In this document: one piece after another, positions 1 through 8,061 of the stretch
How the letters are laid out: every line of letters begins with the position of its first letter
Position numbering within the stretch: the first letter of the stretch is position 1
Source of the DNA: Baffinella frigidus
Taxonomy: Eukaryota > Cryptophyceae > Cryptomonadales > Baffinellaceae
NCBI GenBank assembly: GCA_026770585.1
Contig: MU646712.1
Coordinates: 245,588-276,607, forward strand
DNA length: 31,020 nucleotides
Direction: 5' to 3'
Position numbers and translations under genes: made by a program
The notes under the pieces: generated by a model
Told to the model about the DNA's origin: nothing
What the model saw: the letters and a program-made list of their open reading frames with translations, nothing else
Database searches by the model: none

Positions 1-145
1 GTGTAGGGTGTAGGGTGTAGGGTGTAGGGTGTGGGGTGTAGGGTGTGGGGAGTAGGGTGTAGGGTGTAGGGTGTGGGGTGTAGGGTGTAGGGTGTAGGGT
101 GTCGGGTGTAGGGTGTAGGGTGTAGGGTGTAGGGTGTAGGGGTTA
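1..145 (+). repeat. TGTAGGG telomere-like tandem array
   Basis: About twenty head-to-tail copies of the heptamer TGTAGGG, a one-base variant of the TTTAGGG telomere repeat, with occasional TGTGGGG units. The array runs off the left edge. It gives way at about 170-280 to a looser TTTCGGG/TTCGGAG repeat. It lies in the intron or 3' flank of the minus-strand kelch gene, so the sense strand there is C-rich. Confidence 0.95.
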
Positions 146-280
146 GGATGCAGCGCGGCAAACTGCTCCGATTAGGGTTTCAGGTTTCGGGTCCGAATTT
201 CGGGGTCCGAAGTTCGGAGTCCGAAGTTCGGGTTTCGAATTTCGGGTTTCGAATGTTCGGGTTCGGGTTTCGGGCTTTAC

Positions 281-366
281 ATATCGTCCATGAGCTTGAA
301 CTTCCCTCCGTTTGGCGAAGAGAACTCCCCCCCGAACACGAACAGGTTGCCCTCCCAGAGCCCCGT
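281..366 (-). CDS. kelch exon TGLWEGNLFVFGG
   Basis: The exon starts after the acceptor ttttttaacag and ends before the donor gtaaag. It reads TGLWEGNLFVFGGEF, then SSPNGGKFKLMDD, a typical kelch beta-strand with the GG doublet. Two damaged copies of its first 20-40 bases lie upstream in the intron at 468-487 and 880-920, which supports this one as the functional copy. Confidence 0.7.
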
Positions 367-3300
367 CTGTTAAAAAAACACGAAATTAAAAAATACAACA
401 ATTAAAACATGATTTCTTGCAGGTTGCGAGCCCCACGTGATGTCAAATTCTTGAAGAGAAAAATGGTTTGCCCTCCCAGAGCCCCGTCTGCGAGAGAGGT
501 GTGCATTGTTGCGGATCGTCTGCATCTTACCACACAGCGGACTTCCAAGGGATTTGAGTAACCCCTAAGCGATAAGACCTAGGACCCTACGGTAGGCAAC
601 CCGTAGGGGCAGAGGGGGGTCCCTACGGATAAGGTAACTGAAACTCGGGCACTGAGTGCCCGAAAATCCCTTCGTAGCCCTCTGTGTGGTGGGTCACACG
701 CAACCACTTCAGGCTCGCATTTCTGATGTTATCAGAGAGTGTGTGCCTCAAGAGTTAACTAGCGTTTTGCCGGGGCAGCACTCCCCGGCGAAGCAGAACT
801 TGGTCAGTGTGCCCTGTGGGGTCTTTTTCGGATGACAGGCAAAATCCGTGTGATTCCCTTTAGCCGGTTTCTTCAAAACTCCTCGGCGAAGACGAACAGG
901 TTGCCCTCCCAGAGCCCCGTCTGCAGGTTGTGAGCCCCCCTGTCAACTTCTTGGTAATGTCAACTTATTGGTGATGTCAACTTATTGGTACCATCACGCC
1001 CTCTGATCAGTCAACCTTCCGACGATTTCCGAGGCGGGCCTGTCAGTCCCGAGGCGGGCCTATCAGAGGGGGGGGTTGCAACCTGGTGGACACGTTTCTA
1101 CCAGGCGACACCTCCCACCATCAGCCCTCCGAAGTGGACCGAATCTCGATTTTAGCTTTCTCGATTTCCGCCTGAGCCGGCTCAAATTCGACTCGGTTGG
1201 AGCCATTTTCAGGCGGAAAGGGCTGAAAATGGCTCAAGGCAGATCCTGGATGTGGTGCTCTAACCTGGTGGGCGCTGCGGGCAGAGGGGCCGCCTCCCGG
1301 AAACGTCCCCCGCGCACTCGCCTGCTTCCAGGTTTCGGGTTTGGGGTTTGGGGTTTGGGGTTTGGGGTTTAAGGTGTGGGGTTTGGGGTGTGGGGTGTGG
1401 GGTTTGGGGTTTGGGGTTTGGGGTTTGTGGTTTGTGGTTTGTGGTTTGGGGTTTGAGGTTTCGGATGCACGTACTTGAGCGGCGGGGTTGAGAGCGAAGA
1501 GCTGGTCTAACCCTACACCCCTACAACCCTACACCCCTACTCCCCACCACGCACCCCCCACCCACCACACTCTACCCCCCACACTCTACCCCCCACACCC
1601 CAACCCCTGAACGTACATCCCAACCCCCGAAAGTCCAACCCCGTACCCACAGGGAGCGTAGCGGCGGGGTACAGAAGACCTTCTACCTCTGCCTCCGTCG
1701 GGTTCACTCATCGGTTTCACACCAAAAGTTGACGGATTTGCACCACAGAACAGGGAAATTGACTTGTGGTCTCCTCCGGTTGTGGTCTCCTCCGGACCAC
1801 ACGGGTTTGGGGTTTAGGGTTTAGGGTGTGGGGTGTGGGGTGTGGGGTTCAAGGTCAGGACCTGAACCTTAGCGGCGGGGTCGAGTGCGAAGAGCTGCCT
1901 GAAGACGACGTTCTTCTTCCCGTTCTGACTAATAGTATTATAGTGCTGACTAATAGTATTATAGTGCTGACTGATAGTATTATAGTGCTGACTGATAGTA
2001 TTAAAGTGCTGACTAATAGTATTGTAGTGCTGACTAATAATATTATAGTGCTGACTAATAGTTTTATAGTGCTGGCTACTAGTATTGTAGTGCTGACTTG
2101 TAGTAGTATAGTGCTGGCTACTAGTATGATAGTGTTGACTAATAGTATTATAGTGCTGACTAATAGTATTATAGTGCTGACTAATAGTATTATAGTGCTG
2201 ACTAATAGTATTATAGTGCTGACTAACAGTACTATATTGGACCTTGGCGGCAGGGTCGAGAGCGAAGAGCTGGTTGAAGAAGACGTTCTTCTTGCCGTCG
2301 TAGTACTCCCCCCCGAATATCACCGCGGCCGAGACTGTACCAAGGGATGAATTGAGATTGCAGCCATCTAAGTTTTTTTAGGATTCTCAGTACAAGTTAG
2401 TGGGGCTATCTAAGAATTTCAGGATTCTCGGTGGAAACTCTGCGCTTGCCAGTACAAATCCTAAAACAGACTTGTTGAAGAATACGTTGTTTTTCCCGTC
2501 GTAGTACCCCCCCCCCCCGAAAATGACAGCGTTCGAGATTTCACAAGGAAACGGTTTTAATTTTTAAAAATTGATTCAATGAACATTGCTACACGGGTGC
2601 TTTAGTATTACTAGTCAAACTCATTATGTGTAGTAAATTTCTTTGCCAGAAAGTTTTAAATTAAAACCGTTTCCCTATGAGATTGTACTCCAGCGGGATC
2701 AACTCAGTGCCAGACCACAATATATTCCATGTCGTAACGCGTCCATCTAAAGGATTCATGGTACAAACACAGGTAGTTCAACCCCCTAAAAACGAGTCAC
2801 GCTCAGGAATGGCTCCAAACCGAACGCAAATCTGAGATTAGATGCACTGAGGACCGCGAAGAAATTGAGTGAAGCTGTGTAAGGGTTTGAAGAGTCTCCC
2901 TATAGTAGATTTCGGGTTAGCGCGGAATTCACTTCAGGTCGGGGGATCGAAAACCCCCCAAAACTCGCATTGATTTCTACGCCCATCTAAAGTTTTATGC
3001 TATCTTACGCATGAGTTTGATGACAAGATTGCGACCCCAGCCCATATTATGACACAAAACGAATCACTTTCACGTTTTGTCGTTCCCCGATCCCCCGACC
3101 TGATCTCGAAAAAATCCGCGCTAACCCGAAATCTACCATACGAATTCTTTGTACAAAGCTTGAAACAGACTTGTATGGATTGGAAGAACAAGTGCTTCGT
3201 CCCGTCACAGTTTAGGGTTGGGGTGTAGGGTTTAGGGTTTAGGGCCCTCCACCCCCGATAATGACCGCGGCCGAGACTGTGGGTGTGGGTTTCGGGGGTG

Positions 3301-4220
3301 GGGGTTGGGGTGTGGGGGGGGGGGGTGACTTTTCAGGGTTTAGGGTTTACCCCAGCCGCCTCCTTCGGAGTTTGGGGCTTGGGGTCTGGGAGTCGTGATT
3401 CAGGGTTCAGCGTTTGGGGTTCAGGGTTTGGGGTGAAGGTTTCAGGGGGTGGGTTGTAAGTTGTAGGGGTGCACCCGCGCCGCCGCCCGCCGCCGCCTTC
3501 CCAGGAAAGCCCGCCTTGTCATCAAGCATCACAGCCGTGAGCGAGAAGTATCCGCGCGGGGAGGGCCGCTCCTCGGCCCAGGTCGGGGCCGAAGGACCAG
3601 CCGCAACCCGAGGCTCTGCACCCGGGTTGCAGCGCCCCGCGCTGGACGCCGCCGGGGCGCCGGCGGGCGGGGCGCGTGCGGGAGCGGCGCCTGCGGAGGG
3701 GGGAGGGAAAAAGGGGGGTGAGGAGGAGTAATTCGTGTGGATCGACGAGTGGGCTGGGGGTGCAGGACACCCCCAGCCTCAAAACGCTTTTTGTCGCCGT
3801 GTTTGCTGCAAGAGGATGAGGCTAGGATGTTCAATGCATGCCGCACGAGTTTTTTCCTTCGCGGAACCCTTAACCCTAAACCCTAAACCCGTCCAGGGTG
3901 CAGGATCTGGAAGGAGATTCCGGATCTTTACGGACAGATGATGTGCACCGCACCTGCGGCGGCGCTGCCTCCAGAGGCAACGTCCGCGATCGCTTTCTTG
4001 ACGCGCTTCTCGCTCAGCTCCTCCCACGAGTGCCGCTCCTTGAGCAGCGTGCGCACCTGCCGAGGGACACCTTCGCTGAGGGGCCAGCGGGATTCATGAG
4101 TCGTCGTTACAATTTGGGGGATTGAGGAAGGGACGGAACCTTGGCGGCGCCGAGGTCCGGCTGTTCCGCCTTGAGGACTTTCACCGCCTGCTCCAGCTCC
4201 GCGTCACTGGGAGTTGCCAT
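281..4220 (-). CDS. kelch-repeat protein gene, 5' part (3' end outside the window)
   Basis: Minus-strand split gene. The exons I can support are 4220-4140, 4056-3954, 3690-3515, 2334-2243 and 366-281. The start ATG at 4220-4218 opens MATPSDAELEQAVKVLK. Exons 1 and 2 give a charged helical N-terminal module ending in VSEKR-like spacing (ELSEKRVKKAI). Exon 3 is Ala/Pro-rich and then reads SPRGYFSLTAVML. Exons 4 and 5 carry the kelch signatures SAAVIFGGEYYDGKKN and GNLFVFGGEF. Kelch motifs form beta-propeller blades that bind partner proteins; the partner is unknown. Junctions 1-2 and 2-3 are in phase. Junction 3-4 is one base out with any canonical site I could find, so an exon, an unusual splice site or a frameshift is missing there. 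More blades probably lie between 2243 and 366 and beyond base 1. The gene could be decaying. Confidence 0.65.
468..487 (-). pseudogene. decoy copy of the kelch exon 5' end
   Basis: Twenty bases identical or nearly so to the start of the exon at 366, preceded by a ctcgcag acceptor-like sequence, and then losing similarity. It is a partial intronic duplicate of the splice junction, not an exon that keeps the kelch motif. Confidence 0.7.
530..689. mobile_element. TIR element, family A copy 1 (160 bp)
   Basis: The ends read CCACACAGCGG and, inverted, CCACACAGAGGGCTACGAAG. The interior has the nested stem CCTAGGACCCTACGGTAGG. Related copies lie at 14746-14906 (161 bp, complete), 15071-15171 (partial) and 19516-19631 (partial). 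No coding capacity, so it is a MITE-like non-autonomous element. Confidence 0.8.
880..920 (-). pseudogene. second decoy copy of the kelch exon 5' end
   Basis: Reads QTGLWEGNLFVFAEEF and then a stop. The GG of the kelch motif is lost to a short deletion. It is preceded by an acceptor-like cctgcag. It shares the same exon edge as 366-281 and 468-487. Confidence 0.75.
940..1332. other. intron segment without a recognised gene
   Basis: Holds short direct repeats (TCAACTTATTGGT-like at 945-990; GAGGCGGGCCT twice at 1031-1060) and two CCACCAGGTT motifs on the minus strand. Nothing coding was recognised. Confidence 0.5.
1333..1460 (+). repeat. TTTGGGG/TTTAGGG degenerate telomere-like array
   Basis: Runs of GGGTTTG and GGGTGTG heptamers, decaying into GGTTTGTG. 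It lies in the kelch gene intron with the C-rich strand as sense. Confidence 0.9.
1469..1506 (-). pseudogene. decoy copy of kelch exon 4 3' end
   Basis: Minus-strand translation gives DQLFALNPAAQV, matching NQLFALDPAAK at the end of the exon 2334-2243. It is a partial duplicate in the intron and is followed by TTTGGGG repeats. Confidence 0.7.
1858..1923 (-). pseudogene. decoy copy of kelch exon 4 (GKKNVVFRQLFAL)
   Basis: Minus-strand reading GKKNVVFRQLFALDPAAK, then a gttcag donor-like end. It starts inside the exon, at the 21-bp minisatellite boundary, so it lacks the acceptor and the GGEYYD part. Confidence 0.8.
1925..2236 (-). repeat. 21-bp minisatellite, array 1
   Basis: About fifteen tandem 21-bp units containing AGTCAGCACTATAATAC on the minus strand. 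It begins a few bases after the donor of kelch exon 4. The unit length is a multiple of three, so both strands stay open (for example TNSIIVL), but this is a repeat artefact and not a gene. The same unit recurs at 5921-6213 on the opposite strand. Confidence 0.95.
2243..2334 (-). CDS. kelch exon 4 (SAAVIFGGEYYDGKKN)
   Basis: Acceptor ggtacag at the 5' side and donor AAG/gtccaa at the 3' side. It reads SAAVIFGGEYYDGKKN, then VFFNQLFALDPAAK, a complete kelch blade segment. Length is 92 bases (2 + 30 codons). Degenerate copies lie at 3150-3285 and 2467-2528 (5' part) and at 1858-1923 and 1469-1506 (3' part). Confidence 0.75.
2345..2466. other. intron segment with short imperfect repeats
   Basis: Two copies of a GCCATCTAAG...TTTAGGATTCTC-like stretch (2363-2390 and 2407-2430). 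Nothing else was recognised. Confidence 0.4.
2467..2528 (-). pseudogene. decoy copy of kelch exon 4 5' part
   Basis: Minus strand reads AVIFGG-like sequence, then a G-run expansion that shifts the frame, then YYDGKNNVFFN. The homopolymer breaks the exon. Confidence 0.75.
2539..2682. mobile_element. TIR element, family G copy 1 (144 bp)
   Basis: The inverted ends contain AAGGAAACGGTTTTAATTT and its complement. The interior carries TGTGTAGTAAATTTC, a motif shared with other families. It is inserted next to the decoy kelch exon at 2467-2528. Confidence 0.85.
2901..3140. mobile_element. TIR element, family F (240 bp)
   Basis: The ends match as TATRGTAGATTTCGGGTTAG, continuing CGCGGA and TCAGGTCGGGGGATCG further in on both sides. 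Only this copy is seen in the window. No open frame of note. Confidence 0.85.
3150..3285 (-). pseudogene. decoy copy of kelch exon 4, split by a telomere-like insert
   Basis: Minus strand: acceptor cccacag, then SAAVIIGGGG, then a short CCCTAAA-type stretch, then YDGTKHLFFQSIQ-like sequence. The telomere-like repeat sits inside the exon copy, at the position of the GGEYY strand. Confidence 0.75.
3286..3480 (+). repeat. degenerate G-rich telomere-like sequence
   Basis: Irregular GGGTTTAGGG, GGGGTGTGG and long G runs. It lies in the intron between kelch exons 3 and 4. Confidence 0.7.
3515..3690 (-). CDS. kelch gene exon 3 (Ala/Pro linker plus SPRGYFSLTAVML)
   Basis: Acceptor cctccgcag; frame continues from exon 2 (AAA-G/GC). 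It is a disordered Ala/Pro/Gly-rich stretch followed by TWAEERPSPRGYFSLTAV, like the loop and strand before a kelch GG. The 3' end is uncertain: GACAAG/gc at 3515 would be a GC donor, but then the phase to exon 4 is one base off. Confidence 0.55.
3691..3953. other. kelch gene intron 2
   Basis: GC-rich sequence with a short CCCTAAA run near 3870-3890. No other feature recognised. Confidence 0.5.
3954..4056 (-). CDS. kelch gene exon 2 (helical N-terminal module)
   Basis: Acceptor ccctcggcag, donor GCAG/gtgcgg. It reads VRTLLKERHSWEELSEKR and on to ASGGSAAA. The charged amphipathic pattern with W and SEKRVKKA resembles short N-terminal modules I recall from other protist proteins; I cannot name a domain for it. 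It joins exon 1 in phase 0. Confidence 0.7.
4140..4220 (-). CDS. kelch gene exon 1 with start codon
   Basis: 81 bases, 27 codons, ATG at 4220-4218, donor AAG/gttccg. It reads MATPSDAELEQAVKVLKAE and PDLGAAK. This ATG was chosen because the reading continues helically into exon 2 and the upstream sequence turns into the divergent spacer. Confidence 0.7.
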
Positions 4221-4438
4221 TGTTTCGCGTCCTCGCTTCGATCCCATGCACAGACGGCACGTGACAGCTCAGTCGCTTTATTCTGGGGGGGGGTTGGGAT
4301 CGGCGGGGAACGGGGGTCGACAAAACGTCTCCCCCGGTCGGCACGCGAGGCCACGCAGGTGGTGCGCTCACCGCGCTCCTCCTCCTCACCCTCGGAACGC
4401 CTGCCGCCTCTTCTGGGAGCGGGGCCCGGCTCCTCACG
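4221..4438. promoter_or_regulatory. divergent intergenic spacer, likely bidirectional promoter
   Basis: 218 bases between the start codons of the minus-strand kelch gene and the plus-strand kinase gene. It is GC-rich, with a palindromic CACGTG at 4258-4263 and several CTCCTCC tracts. No telomere-like array or TIR element was seen inside it, unlike every other non-coding stretch of this length nearby. The promoter role is inferred from position only. Confidence 0.5.
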
Positions 4439-4735
4439 ATGCAGGCAGAGGTCTAACTCCTAACCCCTAAACCAAACCATAAACCCTTTTAGAAACCCTC
4501 ACGCCTCACCCAGGTCAAGGCGGACGTTCTCAAGGCGCTCGGCCCCGGCGCGGAGGTCACCGCGAACCCCTAAACCCCTAAACCCCAACCCCCAAAATAA
4601 CCCCCTAACCCGTAAACCGTGAAGTAGGTGACGAAATGCCGCGAGCTGCAGCGCCTGTGGGCGGGGTATGGCATGGTGTATGAGGTTACTGCGACGCGGG
4701 GGGACGGGGGGCTGGAGAAGCTCGTTGTTAAGAAG
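4439..4735 (+). CDS. kinase exons 1-3 (N-lobe)
   Basis: Exon 1 is only 12 bases (MQAE), donor GAG/gtctaa. Exon 2 gives VKADVLKALGPGAE. Exon 3 gives VTKCRELQRLWAGYG, a nucleotide-loop-like segment, through to EKLVVKK, the N-lobe lysine strand. All three are phase 0 with GT-AG introns of 63 and 72 bases, the shortest in the gene. The short introns already contain CCCTAAA-type repeats. Confidence 0.85.
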
Positions 4736-5159
4736 GTCTATACCCTAAACCCTGTTCCTCGTCTATGAACCCTAAACCCTAAACCCTAAACCCTAAATCC
4801 GAAACCCTCAACCCTCAACCCTCAACCCTCAACCCTATACCCTAAGCCCTAGCCCCCAAATTCCCGAGATTCCAAGAGACGAATGACTTGGTTCTTCCTT
4901 CCGATTCGAGGCGTTTCCCACTCGAGAATGCAAGTGGGGCCTAGTTACATGTGGGGTTGTAAACATTTGTACCAGGAATGGGTATTCCAACCTCGCGTCT
5001 GGACTAATCTCGCCTAGTTACGTGACCAATTAACGAAGGTTACTACACTCATGCCCACGTTTAAAAGAAAATTGGGTTGAAATAGGCCCCGCTAGCATTC
5101 TCTTGTGGTCCAAGAAGTAGGGAAGGTGTTGAGAGGTTCGGGCCAGGTTATTCCTTTCA

Positions 5160-5209
<50 letters not shown>

Positions 5210-5372
5210 CTCTCTCACTCTGTTTTTCTCTCTTACTCTGTTTCTCTCTCTCTCTCTGACTCGGTTTCTCTCTCTGGCTCTGTTTCTCTCTCTCTGTCTC
5301 TCTGACTCTCTCTCTCTCTTTCTCCATGACTCTCTCTCTCTCTCCTCTCTCTCCTCTCTCTCTCTCTCTCTT

Positions 5373-5411
<39 letters not shown>

Positions 5412-8016
5412 CTTCTCTCTCTACCACAAACCTTGCTCTGTCGCTCGCTCATCACCCGGGAGGGCAGGTAAACGCGCCCAAGGAGGATGCAGATGACTCA
5501 ACCGGACACGCTCAAATCACATTTAATAATGATAATAATAATCAAAAATACCTAATTACATGCAAGATCTATCGCACCTGGTATAATTTGATATGTATCA
5601 ATAATATTGCAAACTGATATTAATACGGGGCTTTCACACCTGGTATGAACTGTCCTTCGCTCAGCTAAACCCCTGGGAGGGCACCACTAACCCTCACGGT
5701 TTGAGCAAATGGTCGAATTCGGCGGTACGTAATGCCCTTGAAGGCAGCCAAATTCCGGCGTCGGTTATTTTCAAAACTCTGAAAGCAGAGTGTTTAGAGT
5801 TTTAAAACTGTTACGTAATTTCCCAAATGCTCAAACCGTGAGGGCTGGTGGGCAGGTGAGCGCGCCGAAGGAGGATGCAGATGACCCAACCGGATAGGTG
5901 CGGTGCACCGCACCTGCTGACTAATACTAATCCTATAAGTCAGCACTATAATACTATTAGTCAGCACTATAATACTATTAGTCAGCACTATGATACTATT
6001 AGTCAGCACTATAATACTATTAGTCAGCACTATAATACTATTAGTCAGCACTATAATACTATTAGTCAGCACTATAATACTATTAGTCAGCACTATGATA
6101 CTATTAGTCAGCACTATAATACTATTAGTCAGCACTGTAATACTATAAGTCAGCACTATGATACTAGTAGCCAGCACTATAAAACTATTAGTCAGCACTA
6201 TAATACTATTAGTCGCGCTCAGCTAAACCCCTGGGGGGGCAGGTGAGCGCGCCGAAGGAGGATGCAGATGACCCAACCGGACACGCCAGAAAGCTCAAAT
6301 CCTACCAGGTGCGAGAGACCCGTATTATAAACCTCAATACAGGTCTCTCGGGGTTTCAGGTTTGGGGTTTGAGGTTTGGGGTTCGGGGTTGAGGGTTTGG
6401 GGTTTGGGGTTTGGGGTTGATAGTAAAGGTCTCTCGCAGCTGGTATGATGTGAGCCTTGGGACGCGGAGCTGGAACAGGCGGTGATCACCCAACCTCATT
6501 TTGAGCCAGGATGCTCAGATCCTACCAGGTGCGTGAGACTCATATTATTGATGTTTATGGATATTATTTATCCCTTATCTGCCTCCGTCCTTTGAAGAGG
6601 ATACTTTTGAGAGAACGCGTTTTGGGCGCGGATGAGTCCCACTCGGAACACTACGGGGAGCATTCTAAAGTTAATTATTGGATTATTTCTAAGGAAACAC
6701 GCCAAAAGTCAGCAATTTTGGCCACGTCATGTCCAATTTTCCGGGCAAGACGTGCCTCGCAGCCTCCCGAGTGGCAGCTGCGAGAGCGAAAGCGGCCTTG
6801 ATTACTACCGTTACCTTAAGTTAACGGAGGTTCCACTTTTGCTTTGAGACGATGCACTCTCGACTTTTGTCTCGGTGGGCAGCGCTCTTCGGGGCTGCGC
6901 AACGAGCCAAACGGACTGGGGACTCGCTAACGGCGAGAAGGATCTGACGCCCCAGCCCACACGGGTGAAACGGCAGCCATGTGTACACCCCCAGAGGCTC
7001 TGTCTCGAACATCCCACACCTGTTGACTTAACCCACAACTGTTAACTTATCAGGACCAGGTCAGGATCAGAACCCCCCACATTGTCAGCGCGGGCTGAGA
7101 TTTTTGGAGTTTAGGTACTTGTCTTTCGAGGGCCTTCACGGAAGGGAATACCCACTCGGTGGACTTCGAACCTTTCATCAAAAGTCAACTTACCTGAAGA
7201 CAATTAACTTTAAGATTTTTTCGAATTCAAATTGGTCTCGTAACACCCCGGAATCCGGGGTCAACGAAACCCTCGTAGCCCACGGAGTGGATGGTGGCCA
7301 TGTTGGTTTCGATCCGTAATAAATGCAAGTCCCTCTCTCCCACGACTGTTGTCTGAACCGGGGATTCGCCAGACACGCCCGGAATGCTGGAGAGAGTAGT
7401 TGAGTAGATGCGAAGGGGAGGGGCGCGAATTGGCGGGTCTCTTGGGGCTTAAACATAGTAACCAATGCGAAATAATTCACCCCTGCTTCTTCAGACCAAA
7501 TTGAAGAGCAGGACACGGTGAGATTTTTGCCGTTTTCAAAAGCTGAAATAATGAACTTTGGGGCGAGCTGCGGCGCGCTCAAATTTGCTCAAACACCCTG
7601 CGGTTCGGTAAGTGAATGGGTCTTTACCACACAATCCCCTGCAAAACCACAAATTGTGTCAGCACTGCATGCGATTGTAAACGGGGAATGTGTTGTCAAG
7701 ACCGAATTTGCCCCATTTGCTAATCAAAAGCACTTTTAAGATATAAAACGAATCTCGATCAACAGGTGGAAGCAGCCTTCTACCGGCACATCGCACCAGG
7801 CCTCCTCTCGCACCCCCACGGCCCTGCCGTCCCGCACGCCTTGCTCGTTTCTGGGGGCGACGTTGCAGGCACCCTACCCCCGAGACCCTCCAAAACCCGA
7901 AACCCGAGGCCCGAAACATGAAACCCTGACCCCGGAACCCTGAACGCTTGTTTCTCACTCTGTTTTGCAGGATCGCAGTGCCTGGGGATGTCAGACCGAG
8001 AGGGAGAGAGTCAGAA

Positions 8017-8061
<45 letters not shown>

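Noticed and set aside
1-145. True chromosome end
   Set aside because: The array is TGTAGGG, similar arrays occur throughout the window, and the one at the right edge has the same orientation. They are interstitial as far as can be seen.
1766-2350. Open frames of 194 and 169 codons with TNSIIVL or SQHYNTI repeats
   Set aside because: The 21-bp minisatellite has no stop in several frames; the reading is a repeat artefact. The ends of the minus-strand frame do overlap genuine kelch exon sequence, which is annotated separately.
5030-5455. Arg/Glu and Ser/Leu open frames
   Set aside because: CT/GA microsatellite.
5921-6213. CRISPR-like array
   Set aside because: The 21-bp units are directly tandem with no unique spacers, and the context is eukaryotic.
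5875-6246. Open frames with SQHYNTI and TNSIIVL on both strands
   Set aside because: The same 21-bp unit; no protein family and no codon bias.
7862-7863. GT donor for kinase exon 5
   Set aside because: It would place exon 6 in a frame with a stop after five codons; the GC donor at 7857 keeps the frame.
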